Shown: positions 8,045 through 18,898, counted from the stretch's first letter. The stretch is 64,000 bases of DNA from Bacillota bacterium (GCA_023416585.1 JAEZHM010000048.1:18333-82332); one strand, 5' to 3'. Numbers and translations are program-made. The notes: a model not told the origin generated them from the sequence alone.

Positions 8045-8710
8045 ATGGCACGTGTTTTGGTAGTGGATGACGAAGCGGCGATCCGGGACCTTATCCAAAT
8101 GCATCTTTGCCTGGTAGGTCATACCGCACTGTTGGCGGAGGACGCTTTTTCCGCGGAGGCAGAGCTTGAAAAAGGCGCTGATATCGCACTGCTGGATATC
8201 ATGCTGCCGGGGCGGGATGGGTTTGCATTGGCCCAGAAGTGCTTTGAAACGAACGTACCAGTGATCTTCCTCACTGCCAAAACGGCATTATCCGACCGGG
8301 TGCGCGGGCTGAAAATGGGCGCGGATGATTACATATTGAAGCCTTTTGAGCCGGCGGAAGTGCTGGCTCGTATCGACGCAGTGCTGCGCAGAACCGGCCG
8401 GCAGCAGGAAACCTATCAGGACAAGCGCCTGCGAGTGGATTTCAGCGCCCGCCAGGCGGTGATGGACGGGCAGCCCCTGCCCCTTACCGCCCAGGAGTAT
8501 GACCTTTTGCGGGTACTGATCAGCCAGAGAAACATAGCCTTAAGCCGGGAGCAGCTTTTGCGTATGGCCTGGGGGTACGATTACATGGGTGAAACAAGAA
8601 CGGTGGATGTGCACATACAAAGGCTCCGGCGCAAGCTGAACGCGGACTGCATTGAAACGGTGTACAAGTTCGGCTACCGCTTTACACCAATAGGGAGGGA
8701 AACGGCATGA
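8045..8710 (+). CDS. OmpR-family response regulator
   Basis: 221 residues. Receiver domain at 1-115 with the acidic pair in VVDDE, phospho-acceptor Asp51 in ALLDIMLPGRDG, Thr in IFLTAK and Lys in YILKPF; winged-helix DNA-binding domain at ~125-220 with LTAQEYDLLRVL and the recognition region ETRTVDVHIQRLRRKL. ATG 8045 follows GGAAGGATG and gives the normal MARVLVVDD start; the upstream in-frame ATG at 8027 has no such site. It overlaps the kinase gene by 4 bp (ATGA), so the two are translationally coupled. Likely targets: its own operon and the downstream array (inference). Confidence 0.93.
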   Translation: MARVLVVDDEAAIRDLIQMHLCLVGHTALLAEDAFSAEAELEKGADIALLDIMLPGRDGFALAQKCFETNVPVIFLTAKTALSDRVRGLKMGADDYILKPFEPAEVLARIDAVLRRTGRQQETYQDKRLRVDFSARQAVMDGQPLPLTAQEYDLLRVLISQRNIALSREQLLRMAWGYDYMGETRTVDVHIQRLRRKLNADCIETVYKFGYRFTPIGRETA

Positions 8711-10056
8711 AGCTTCGCCACAGGCTGCTGCTGATGATGCTGGCAGTGTTTCTGCTGCTGCTGAGCATCGGGACAGGAATCATCATCCAGCAAAGCTTTT
8801 CATCGGCCGTCAATACAGAAAAGGACCGGGCGCTGACGGAGGCGGCCATTATCGCATCGGCCATATACCAACGGGCAAAGGATTTGGATATCCAGCCGCT
8901 AAGGGATGAAATGGCCAAGCAGGAGGCGTTTTACAAAGCCCAGGATGTTACGCTATCCATGCTGAAGGACGGGCGCACCTTATGGGGCGATACGATCAGC
9001 CTCCCGGAGATCCTACCGGAGCAAGGCGCTCGCCGGTATCTTTTGCAGGACAAAAAATTGACGATTGCGCAGCGGCTAAGCGACAGCCTCACCCTTTTGT
9101 ACGAGCGTGATCTAAGCGGCCTGTACGTCAACCGGGATCAGCTGCTTTCCCTGGCACTGGCGTTATGCCTTGCCGGCTCATTATTGATCCTCTTCAGCGT
9201 GTTCGTCATCACCAGAGTCATCATGAAGCCCATTGACAAGCTGCAAAAGGCAGCGGGGAAAATCACCACCGGCGACTATTCGGTATCGCTGCCAACACGC
9301 GGGCAGGATGAAACGGCGGAACTGGCGCGGCAGTTTGAAAAAATGGTCCAGGCGGTCAAAATGAGGGAAGAAGAACTCAAGGAGCAGGCGGAGCGCAAGC
9401 AGCTTTTCATCGACAGCCTGGCCCATGAAATGCGCACGCCCCTGACAGCCGTCATGGGCTATGCCCGCTATCTGCAAAGCGTGGATGCAGAGGAAGAGGA
9501 GCAGCAAAAAGCCCTTGGCTATATCGCCGGGGAGGCAAAAAGGCTCAAGAACCTGGATGAAACGCTGATGTCCCTCACCCGCATGACCCACGACGGGGCG
9601 GAACTTAACCCTGTGGACATCCCTCAGCTTCTTGAGGAAGCCGCGGGACGCGCAAGGCCCTTGTATGAGGACAAAGGTGTTTCCCTCACAGTTCAGGCAG
9701 AGGGTGGCATTTGGCAGGGCGATGAAGCGCTTTTGCTGCTCATTGCGGGGAATCTGTTGCAAAACGCGCTCACGGCAAGCATTCCCGGCGGCACGGTCAC
9801 GCTCTCAGGGGAACCTGACCGGCTTTCTGTTACGGATGCGGGCATCGGCATGACGCAGGAACAGCTCCAAAGGGCCTGTGATCCGTTTTACAAAGCGGAT
9901 AAGGCTCGCACCCGCAAGGCTGGCGGCGCAGGGCTTGGCCTTACGCTGGTCAAGCAGGCATCCTTATTGCTTGGTGCGCATCTTCAGCTTACATCCCGGC
10001 CAGGCGAAGGTACCACCGCCAGCCTCATCTTTGACAACTCTGTTACAACAGCGTGA
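8707..10056 (+). CDS. Membrane sensor histidine kinase
   Basis: 449 residues. Helix 1 at ~8-27, an extracytoplasmic sensor domain at ~28-155, helix 2 at ~157-178, HAMP at ~179-230, HisKA with His240 in DSLAHEMRTPLTAVMGYA, and HATPase_c with GNLLQNALTAS (N box), VTDAGIGM (G1) and GGAGLGLTLV (G2). It phosphorylates the adjacent response regulator in answer to an envelope signal. The sensor domain is not one I recognise. The last codons contain the 14-bp repeat described at 10034. Confidence 0.93.
   Translation: MKLRHRLLLMMLAVFLLLLSIGTGIIIQQSFSSAVNTEKDRALTEAAIIASAIYQRAKDLDIQPLRDEMAKQEAFYKAQDVTLSMLKDGRTLWGDTISLPEILPEQGARRYLLQDKKLTIAQRLSDSLTLLYERDLSGLYVNRDQLLSLALALCLAGSLLILFSVFVITRVIMKPIDKLQKAAGKITTGDYSVSLPTRGQDETAELARQFEKMVQAVKMREEELKEQAERKQLFIDSLAHEMRTPLTAVMGYARYLQSVDAEEEEQQKALGYIAGEAKRLKNLDETLMSLTRMTHDGAELNPVDIPQLLEEAAGRARPLYEDKGVSLTVQAEGGIWQGDEALLLLIAGNLLQNALTASIPGGTVTLSGEPDRLSVTDAGIGMTQEQLQRACDPFYKADKARTRKAGGAGLGLTLVKQASLLLGAHLQLTSRPGEGTTASLIFDNSVTTA
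10034..10047 (+). promoter_or_regulatory. Candidate response-regulator site, copy 2
   Basis: ACAACTCTGTTACA, 13 of 14 bases identical to 7978-7991, same orientation. It lies inside the 3' end of the kinase gene, 33 bp before the -10 box at 10080-10085, and 69 bp before the first paralogue. Because it is coding (NSVT) chance conservation is possible. Confidence 0.35.
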
Positions 10057-10076
10057 ATACTCCGCAATGATGTGAC

Positions 10077-10085
10077 TGGTAGAAT
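10077..10085 (+). promoter_or_regulatory. Extended -10 box before the paralogue array
   Basis: TGGTAGAAT, the same extended -10 architecture as the operon promoter at 8010, 31 bp before the ATG at 10116. No consensus -35 box at the right distance. Confidence 0.4.
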
Positions 10086-10115
10086 GAAGTTGACAATTGC
10101 GGAAGGAGAAGTACC

Positions 10116-11459
10116 ATGCAATCAAAAGCAAGCAGGAAACAGACCCTTTGGGTACTGTTGCTCGCCTTCGTTCTGGTCACCTTGTGTATCGGCGGCCTGT
10201 GGGCCTATGTGAAAAATGCCGACGCGGAGACGGGGATTACAGAAACCACCATTGCAGATATCCCTGCGGAAAACGGAATCCGCATCACCCGGGAGAAGTA
10301 TGACAATTATCCCGTTGACTCCGGAAATGATGTTTTTGCAAGGATCGATGGGAGCGGTCTGGGAGCAGAGGAAATCCGGCGGCTGGCCGATTGTCTTAAG
10401 GCATACGAAGCCGGTGAGCGGCCCAAGGAAAAAGCCCCTTCCCTCCCTGAAGAAGAAGGGTTTGCCATCGTTCCCCTGGATCCCCGTGCATATGACGGCT
10501 TGACGGAATACTACATCCTGCCTGAATTCCGGCTGAGCGATGAGCAACTGCTGATGCTGATCGACTACTGTGCAAGCAAAGGCACAACTTTTGAAGCTAA
10601 TACGACAAACTGGAAAAATTGCATGCGCGGAGGTATACCGGATTCCAACCGATATCTTTCCGCAGGTGAAAGTGAAAGGCGTGAAATTTTACTTCGCCGC
10701 GTTCGTGCGGAAGGCCTTCGCCCCGCCTCGTCTGAAACATCGTCTGAAAAGCTGCCGATTATGGGGGTGGGCAGCATCCGACTAAACGGGAAAATGCATA
10801 GGGGCAGCAAGATCTTTCACTTCTACCCTATCCGGGAACTGACCGATGAAGAACTTTTGCAGTCGCTGTATCTGGACTATATGGACGGATACGCCTACCT
10901 GGGCCCATCAAAGGAGAATGGCTTGGACCCGGCAGCAGATGAAAAAAAGATGCGCTCGTTTCTGATGGAGACCATGGGCATGCCCATGTCTGCGGAGAAC
11001 ACCAACCTGTCCTATAAGCAAAAGATCGCTACCGGTGAAATCCACCTTCACGCCTATTTCAAAACGGCCCTTATCAATGGAAGGGAAACCGATTATTCGG
11101 TCATCCTGCAAAAATCAAGCGGAGATATACTATACGCTTTGCAGCTTACCTCCAATCTTTCCAATCCCAACAGCATCCATACCGTTGATCCGCCTAAGCC
11201 TCAGGTTGATCTGTATGATCCCAAGTGGACAGATGTTGCTAAAAAAACCGTATCAAAGCTCACACAAACACCAATTACAAGTGCAACTGTTTATGATATT
11301 TCTTTCATGGGTGACGACAGGGAACCTACTATTCAAGTCATGGTTAATCTGGATAACGGCAGCTCGTACAATGTTTATATATTGCTTTCAACCGAAAAGG
11401 CTGCTTCCGCACAGTACTTTCATTACGATTTAAAAATATTCAATGACTATATTTGGTAA
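10116..11459 (+). CDS. Membrane-anchored paralogue family, copy 1
   Basis: 447 residues, not recognised. A short basic cytoplasmic start (MQSKASRKQ) and one membrane helix (~10-30, ending GGLWAYVKNADAETG) anchor a large extracytoplasmic part. Motifs shared with copies 3 and 4: a KYDN(Y/F)P element at ~65, EYYILP at ~130, NCMRGG...NRYLSAGE at ~170, the FYPIRELTDEELLQS block at ~230, ATGEIH near 305, and a C-terminal aromatic end DYIW. The C-terminal third has repeated short strand patterns that recall PepSY-like folds, only a guess. ATG follows GGAAGGAGAAG. It is the most divergent of the intact copies. It follows the kinase gene by 59 bp. Confidence 0.75.
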   Translation: MQSKASRKQTLWVLLLAFVLVTLCIGGLWAYVKNADAETGITETTIADIPAENGIRITREKYDNYPVDSGNDVFARIDGSGLGAEEIRRLADCLKAYEAGERPKEKAPSLPEEEGFAIVPLDPRAYDGLTEYYILPEFRLSDEQLLMLIDYCASKGTTFEANTTNWKNCMRGGIPDSNRYLSAGESERREILLRRVRAEGLRPASSETSSEKLPIMGVGSIRLNGKMHRGSKIFHFYPIRELTDEELLQSLYLDYMDGYAYLGPSKENGLDPAADEKKMRSFLMETMGMPMSAENTNLSYKQKIATGEIHLHAYFKTALINGRETDYSVILQKSSGDILYALQLTSNLSNPNSIHTVDPPKPQVDLYDPKWTDVAKKTVSKLTQTPITSATVYDISFMGDDREPTIQVMVNLDNGSSYNVYILLSTEKAASAQYFHYDLKIFNDYIW

Positions 11460-11515
11460 GCCAAATTGGCGGTTTTCTTTTGCATATACCATATGCATTT
11501 GAAAGGAGAAAACCC

Positions 11516-11840
11516 ATGCAGACAAAAGCAAACGGGAAGCAGACCCTTTTTGTGCTGCTGATCGCCCTTGTGCTGATTGCGCTTTGCTTAGGCGGGCTAT
11601 GGACCTACATACAAAGCGCCGATGCGGAAACGGGAATGCAGGAGATCTCCCTTGTTCAAATACCGGAAGCAAGCACAATCGCATCCACTCCTGAAAAGTA
11701 TGATAATTTCCCGGCCAGTGACCTGGAATTTGAGAAAGATTAGTTCATACATGGTGGCCATAAAGGTTTCAGACAAAATGATTACCTCCGCGCAATTTTT
11801 ATACCACGATTTAAGTATCGTAAACGATTACATATGGTGA
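11516..11840 (+). pseudogene. Paralogue family, copy 2 (internal deletion)
   Basis: The start (ATG 11516, GAAAGGAGAAAACCC site) encodes the family helix and the KYDNFP element, then the frame stops at 11741-11743. From about 11745 a different frame encodes the family C terminus (YMVAIKVSD ... LSIVNDYIW, ending 11840), matching the last ~30 residues of copy 1. Some 330 codons in between are missing and the join is out of frame. A 75-residue truncated membrane peptide could still be made. The two ends match different degrees of copies 1 and 3, so it was once a full member. Confidence 0.75.
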
Positions 11841-11939
11841 TATCTGCATAATGATTGAGTCTGATTCTACCACTCATTCAGCACATCAACAGGATTTGAT
11901 TGGTCTTTGTACCACGGCACATGTGAAAGGAGAAATCTT

Positions 11940-13307
11940 ATGCAAACAAAAGCTAACGGAAAGCCGATGATCTGGGTACTGCTGATAGCTTTGGTATTGA
12001 TTATACTTTGCGCCGCCGGGTTGTGGGCGTACGTCCAAAGTGCCGACGCGGAAACAGGGGTACAGGAAACCTCTGCGACAGAGATTCCGGAAGAGGATGA
12101 AATCACCGTCACCTGGGAGAAGTATGACAATTTTCCCCCAACCGGCAAGGAAGATGACCTGGAACAAAAGTGTATCGGAACAGGCCTAACCAAAGAGGAA
12201 AAGCGCAGGCTGCCCGCGCTGATAGAGGCGTATACGAATAAGACGGGGCCGGCGTTGAGATTTCCGGCCCGAACCCTGCCCAATGTGGACGGCCTGGCCA
12301 TCGTACAGCTTGATCCCGGCGATTACGCGGGCATGACGGAGTACTACATCCTGCCCGCCGAATCATTGGATGACCAGCAGATGATGCAGCTTATTGATTA
12401 CAGTGCCAAAAAGGGCGAGATGTTCTCGGTGGATACGCTGACCAACAAAAACTGCATGCGGGGCGGCTACTCTCCATTCAACCGCTATTTATCCGCAGGG
12501 GAAGATGCGCGCCAGGAGATTCTCCTCAGCCGTATCAACACGGAAGGCCTGCGGCCGGACTCCCCGGAGCTGTCTACTGACAAAATGCCGGTAAAGGGTA
12601 TTGGAAGCGTTTCTCTCAGACCCGATAAGCACAACGGAAAGGATACGTTCCACTTATATCCCATTCGGGAAATGACGGATGAAGAGCTTTTGCAGTCTTT
12701 TTATCTAACCTTCAAAGAAGGATACACCTACCTGAAACCTGCGGAGGATGAAAGCCTGCATCCGGCCAAAGACGTAGCAAAGGTGCGGGCAATCTTGGAA
12801 GAATGCATGGACATGCCCGCAGCCTCCGAAAATTACGCAGTTTCCTACCTGCGAAAGGATGCCACAGGTGAAATACGCATTTATGCCAATTTCCAAACAG
12901 CTTTGATCAACGGAAAACGCACCGCCTACATGACGAACATGGACTTCAAAACTGGCAGATGCCTTTCTTTGCTCCAGTTTTCATGGGCGAATACAGTCGA
13001 AGCCGTCACCGAATTCAGGTCCCAAATTCAAAAAGAAAAGGTGCTGCCCGAAGCCGAACTTATAGAAATTGCAAAAACGCTGGTGGAAAAGGTAACAGGT
13101 ATCAAGGCAGTGTCGGCAGAAGCAACAGGCGTATCTACCACTGACCAAGAAGACGAAAACAATGTGTCCCTTGTTGAGCCGCTCATGAGCGTTCATGTCA
13201 AGTTGGAAGACGGCAGCATGTATATTGTCCACGTACGCGTGTCTGACGGCATGATGGAATCCTTGCAATATAATTTTGGCGAGCAGTTAGATCAATATCT
13301 TTGGTAA
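11940..13307 (+). CDS. Membrane-anchored paralogue family, copy 3
   Basis: 455 residues, same layout as copy 1: MQTKANGKP start, helix ~10-30, extracytoplasmic domain, and C-terminal QYLW. It is most similar to copy 4: the DNA around 12060-12170 and 13480-13590 is almost identical, indicating a recent tandem duplication. ATG 11940 follows GAAAGGAGAAATCTT; the in-frame ATG at 11907 precedes that site and is rejected. Two cysteines (~77 in copy 3 and in NCMRGG) are present, of which only the latter is conserved. Function unknown. Confidence 0.75.
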   Translation: MQTKANGKPMIWVLLIALVLIILCAAGLWAYVQSADAETGVQETSATEIPEEDEITVTWEKYDNFPPTGKEDDLEQKCIGTGLTKEEKRRLPALIEAYTNKTGPALRFPARTLPNVDGLAIVQLDPGDYAGMTEYYILPAESLDDQQMMQLIDYSAKKGEMFSVDTLTNKNCMRGGYSPFNRYLSAGEDARQEILLSRINTEGLRPDSPELSTDKMPVKGIGSVSLRPDKHNGKDTFHLYPIREMTDEELLQSFYLTFKEGYTYLKPAEDESLHPAKDVAKVRAILEECMDMPAASENYAVSYLRKDATGEIRIYANFQTALINGKRTAYMTNMDFKTGRCLSLLQFSWANTVEAVTEFRSQIQKEKVLPEAELIEIAKTLVEKVTGIKAVSAEATGVSTTDQEDENNVSLVEPLMSVHVKLEDGSMYIVHVRVSDGMMESLQYNFGEQLDQYLW

Positions 13308-13353
13308 TAGCAGCAGTAGTCCTAGCTGATTTGTAAACGAAAGGAGAGAACCC

Positions 13354-14718
13354 ATGCAGGCAAAAACAAGCAGAAAGCAACTCGCTTGGGTAGTATTGTT
13401 GTCATTTCTTTTGGTCGTTCTATGCGCCGGCGGCCTTTGGGCTTATGTGCAAAACGCTGATGCAGAAACCGGGGTACAGGAAACTTCTGCGACAGAGCTT
13501 CCGGAAGAGGATGAAATCACCGTCACATGGGAGAAGTATGACAATTTTCCCCCAACCGGCAAGGAAGACGACCTGGAACAAAAGTTTATCGGAACAGGCC
13601 TTACCAAAAAGGAAAAGCGCAGGCTGCCCGCGCTGATAGAGGCTTATACGCAAAAGACGGGGCCAGCGTTGCGATTCCCAGCCCCGATCCTGCCCGATGT
13701 AGACGGCCTGGCCATCGTGCCGCTGGACCCAAGCGACTACGTGGGCATGACGGAGTACTACATCCTGCCCGCCGAAGAGCTTAACGATCAGCAGCTGATG
13801 CAGCTTATTGATTACAGCGCCAAAAAGGGCGAAACGTTTACGGCGGATATGCTGACCAGCAAAAACTGCATGCGGGGCGGCTATTCCCTATTCAACCGCT
13901 ATTTATCCGCCGGAGAAGCTGATCGTCAGAAGATTCTCACCAGCCGTATCCTAATGGAAGGCCTTTGGCCGGATTCCCCGGAGTTATCCATGGATAAGAT
14001 GCCGGTGAAGGGCATGGGAAGCGTTTCTCTAAAGCCGGATAAGCACAACGAAAAAAGTACGTTCTACTTCTTTCCCATCCGGGAGATGACGGACGAAGAA
14101 CTTTTGCTGTCTGCCTATAAGGACTTCATCAAGGAAGGATTCACCTACCTTAAGCCCGCGGAGCAGGAAAGCCTGAATCCGGCCAAAGACGTCGCGAAGG
14201 CGAGGGCAATCCTGGAAGAATTTATGGGCATGCCCAAGGCAACGGAAAACTACCTGCTATCCTACAAGCGCAAAGACGCAACGGGTGAAATACGCCTGCA
14301 GGCAAATTTCAATACAGCTACTGTAAATGGCGAACGCACCTCCTTTTATGCCATTATGGATCCGGTGACAGGCAGCTATATATCTATAGATCAATGCACA
14401 TGGTTTCAGACGGTCAATGAGGTCAATGCGCCAGCCAAAAAGGAACAAAAAACAAAAACCCTGTCCGATTCAGAGCTTATTGTTATCGCAAAGGCGATAG
14501 TAGAAAAAGTAACAAACGCCAAGGTAATATCGGCAGAAACAACAATAGTGAGTACTACTACATCCAGTGATGAACATATTCATTATGAGCCTACCATGCC
14601 CATTCTTGTCAGTCTGGAAGACGGGAGCCGGTATTCAGTCAGAGTACAGATATCGGATGGCATTGTGGAAGAAATTTATTACAACCGCAAAAACAATGAC
14701 GACTTCTTTTTTTGGTAA
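13354..14718 (+). CDS. Membrane-anchored paralogue family, copy 4
   Basis: 454 residues, closest to copy 3. Same anchor, KYDNFP, EYYILP, NCMRGG, FFPIREMTDEELL and ATGEIR blocks, ending in DDFFFW. Every copy, including the deleted one, ends in Trp after an aromatic residue, suggesting that the C terminus matters. ATG follows GAAAGGAGAGAACCC, a leader conserved before all copies. The hairpin at 14812-14847 follows. Inference: a dose-amplified envelope protein family controlled by the upstream two-component system. Confidence 0.75.
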   Translation: MQAKTSRKQLAWVVLLSFLLVVLCAGGLWAYVQNADAETGVQETSATELPEEDEITVTWEKYDNFPPTGKEDDLEQKFIGTGLTKKEKRRLPALIEAYTQKTGPALRFPAPILPDVDGLAIVPLDPSDYVGMTEYYILPAEELNDQQLMQLIDYSAKKGETFTADMLTSKNCMRGGYSLFNRYLSAGEADRQKILTSRILMEGLWPDSPELSMDKMPVKGMGSVSLKPDKHNEKSTFYFFPIREMTDEELLLSAYKDFIKEGFTYLKPAEQESLNPAKDVAKARAILEEFMGMPKATENYLLSYKRKDATGEIRLQANFNTATVNGERTSFYAIMDPVTGSYISIDQCTWFQTVNEVNAPAKKEQKTKTLSDSELIVIAKAIVEKVTNAKVISAETTIVSTTTSSDEHIHYEPTMPILVSLEDGSRYSVRVQISDGIVEEIYYNRKNNDDFFFW

Positions 14719-14811
14719 TATAAAGCCAAAGAATGGCAGCATGAGCAATTGCCTTCGGCCTATTGTGGGCCTTCCCCATCCATGCAGCCTTCGCATCACC
14801 TGAATCAAAAT

Positions 14812-14847
14812 GCCCTGCCTTTCCATTATCCATGGCGAAGGCAGGGC
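14812..14847. terminator. Terminator after the paralogue array
   Basis: 10-bp perfect stem GCCCTGCCTT (14812-14821) / AAGGCAGGGC (14838-14847), followed by GCTTTGTT. It separates the array from the convergent typA gene. Confidence 0.55.
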
Positions 14848-14864
14848 GCTTTGTTATACAAAAA

Positions 14865-14927
14865 GGGGATTCCAAAGGGATGTCATCCCTTTGGCAGGGG
14901 TGCAGGGGACAGCGTCCCCTGCCCTGG

Positions 14928-14932
<5 letters not shown>
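14865..14932 (-). repeat. Stop-codon-linked two-hairpin repeat after typA
   Basis: Starting right after the typA stop (TGACCAGGG on the minus strand) there are two hairpins, GGGGACGCTGTCCCC and CCAAAGGGATGACATCCCTTTGG, then GAATCCCCTTTTT. The same order and sequence type follows the metK stop codon at 63711. The trailing CCCCTTTTT means it may work as the typA terminator. Confidence 0.65.
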
Positions 14933-16742
<1,810 letters not shown>

Positions 16743-16873
16743 ATATATATCCTTCCTTAATTGCCCGCAGGACGGGCGGCGGTTATTGTTCTAAAGCGGC
16801 TTGAATGATGTTTGGAAAGCACGGCTTTTCCCCGCCGCATTCCATAGAATGTGACAAGGGAAACGAGGCGCAG

Positions 16874-16945
16874 GGCGGGAGCTTTCTCCCGCCGCGTTTC
16901 CCGGCTTTATGACACCGCCACATACGGCGGGAGCAAGCCCCCGCC
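16874..16945. repeat. Two GC-rich palindromes between typA and prfC
   Basis: GGCGGGAG/CTCCCGCC at 16874-16893 and GGCGGGAGCAAGCCCCCGCC at 16926-16945, set in a region (16743-17008) without genes. Both are flanked by CCCTGC/CCCTAC-like sequence, so they look like two copies of one short dispersed repeat placed downstream of prfC. Confidence 0.5.
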
Positions 16946-17008
16946 CTACAGCGCTGCGCGTGATCCTTTGAACCTACGGCCTTCCGCAAATTCGCGGCCG
17001 GCAGTGGG

Positions 17009-18637
17009 TTACTCTTGCGCATGCCTTGCGGCAGTCTCGGCCAACTGCAAGCCCGGATTGTTTTCCATTGCCAGGCGGATGGACCACTCATTTTCAAACA
17101 GCAGCACATCGCGCTGCTGGCTGTCCTTGGCTCGGCCGCTGGTGGAGGTGAGCTTCAGCTCATCCACAGGCTTTGGCGTTTGCGTCACCCACCGCACAAA
17201 GCGGTAAGGCAGGTTATCCATCAGGATCTCCGCGCCGTATTCGCCCTTTAGCCTATAGGCCAGCACGTCGAACTGCAGGACGCCCACTACGCCCACCAGA
17301 AATTCTTCCCGGCCCGTTTCCGTGCGCAGGAAGGTTTGAATGGCCCCCTCCTGGCTTAGCTGCGTGATGCCCTTTACAAACTGCTTGCGCTTCATGCTGT
17401 CTAGTGGCCTAACCCTGGCAAAATGCTCGGGCGCGAACACGGGAATGTCTTCATAGCGAAGCTTGCGGCCGATTGCCAGCGTATCCCCCAACCCAAATAA
17501 TCCAGGGTCGAACAGGCCGATAATGTCGCCGGCCCAGGCCTCCTCTACCGCTTCCCGCTCGTCGGCCATGAACTGCTGGGGCTGTTTCAGCTGTATATCC
17601 TTGTCGGTGCCGCTGTGCCACACCGTCATGCCCTTTTCAAACGCACCGCTGACCACCCGCAAAAACGCCAGCCTGTCCCGGTGGGCGGGGTTCATGTTAG
17701 CCTGAATCTTGAAAATGAAGCCCGAAAACTGCGGGTCTTCCGGCTGAATGACGCCCTGGTCGCTTTTGCGGGATAAGGGCGGCGGCGTGAACTTCAAAAA
17801 GCGCTTTAAAAACGGCTCCACGCCAAAGTTGGTGATGGCCGAACCAAAGAACAGCGGCGTCAATTGCCCCTGTCGGACGGATTCAAGATCAAACGTATCC
17901 CCCGCCACGTCCAGCAGCTCTATTTCATCCTTCAGACGCTTGATATAATGTGATTGCAAAATGGTGTTAAGAGAGGGATCGTCTATCGCGATATCCGTCT
18001 TTTCAACCTTATTTTTGCCGTGATCACCGCCGGTGTACAGCTCAATGATTTCGCTGTCCCGGTGGTACACGCCCTGGAAATCGCCGTCCACGCCGATGGG
18101 CCAATTGATGGGGCAGGAGCGGATGCCCAGCACCTGTTCCAGCTCCTCCATCAAAGCAAACGGGTCCTTGGCGGCACGGTCCATCTTATTCACGAACGTG
18201 AAGATGGGTATATTGCGAAGCCGGCAGACCTTGAACAGCTTGATGGTCTGCTCTTCCACGCCCTTGGCCGCGTCAATAAGCATGACAGCCGCATCGGCCG
18301 CCACCAAAACGCGGTAGGTATCCTCACTGAAATCCTGATGGCCCGGCGTATCCAGTATATTGATACGGAAGCCGTCAAACTCAAACTGCATGGCGCTTGA
18401 GGTGACGGAGATACCGCGCTGCTTCTCGATTTCCATCCAGTCGGATGTGGCGTGGCGCTCAGCCTTGCGTGCCTTCACGCTGCCGGCCTGGCGGATGGCG
18501 CCGCCATAGAGCAACAGCTTTTCCGTAAGCGTGGTCTTGCCCGCGTCCGGATGGCTGATGATTGCAAATGTGCGGCGCTTGTTCACTTGCTCGTGCAGCG
18601 TCGCTTGAAATTCTGTGGAATCGGGGGTAGAGAACAT
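17009..18637 (-). CDS. prfC: Peptide chain release factor 3
   Basis: GTPase that recycles RF1/RF2 from the ribosome after peptide release. 542 residues, a little above the E. coli length. Seen: G1 ISHPDAGKTTLTEKLLLYGG at ~28-47, DTPGHQDFSEDTYRVL, NKMDR at ~155, the RF3-specific region FVKGITQLSQEGAIQ and the C-terminal FDVLAYRLKGEYG. ATG is preceded by GGAGGTAAAAC. Single gene with its own promoter at 18676-18705. Its neighbour typA is also a translational GTPase but is transcribed separately. Confidence 0.96.
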   Translation of the reverse strand: MFSTPDSTEFQATLHEQVNKRRTFAIISHPDAGKTTLTEKLLLYGGAIRQAGSVKARKAERHATSDWMEIEKQRGISVTSSAMQFEFDGFRINILDTPGHQDFSEDTYRVLVAADAAVMLIDAAKGVEEQTIKLFKVCRLRNIPIFTFVNKMDRAAKDPFALMEELEQVLGIRSCPINWPIGVDGDFQGVYHRDSEIIELYTGGDHGKNKVEKTDIAIDDPSLNTILQSHYIKRLKDEIELLDVAGDTFDLESVRQGQLTPLFFGSAITNFGVEPFLKRFLKFTPPPLSRKSDQGVIQPEDPQFSGFIFKIQANMNPAHRDRLAFLRVVSGAFEKGMTVWHSGTDKDIQLKQPQQFMADEREAVEEAWAGDIIGLFDPGLFGLGDTLAIGRKLRYEDIPVFAPEHFARVRPLDSMKRKQFVKGITQLSQEGAIQTFLRTETGREEFLVGVVGVLQFDVLAYRLKGEYGAEILMDNLPYRFVRWVTQTPKPVDELKLTSTSGRAKDSQQRDVLLFENEWSIRLAMENNPGLQLAETAARHAQE

Positions 18638-18675
18638 TGTTTTACCTCCAAAGGCAGAGTGGAAGCCAATTTGTT

Positions 18676-18705
18676 ATTTTACTATAAGAGCAGAAGAGAT
18701 GTCAA
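18676..18705 (-). promoter_or_regulatory. Promoter of prfC
   Basis: Minus strand: TTGACA (18705-18700), 18 bp, TAAAAT (18681-18676), about 39 nt before the start codon. Confidence 0.6.
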
Positions 18706-18789
18706 CTTTTTCAGTGAGGAACAGAAGCATTTCCTGCAATTTAATGGATATGAATGCAAACTGATCCCTTCCGCGCCCCGCCAAAAATA

Positions 18790-18818
18790 TTGCCCTGTAG
18801 TTTAAAATCGGGCATAAT
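18790..18818 (+). promoter_or_regulatory. Promoter of the VOC gene
   Basis: TTGCCC, 17 bp, CATAAT, about 80 bp before the ATG at 18899. Moderate match only. Confidence 0.4.
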
Positions 18819-18898
18819 GAATACCGACAGGCGAATGACTTAAAATGTACATAACGCCAACCATTTGAGCTTTAATACATGCTGAAAGGAAGTTTATC

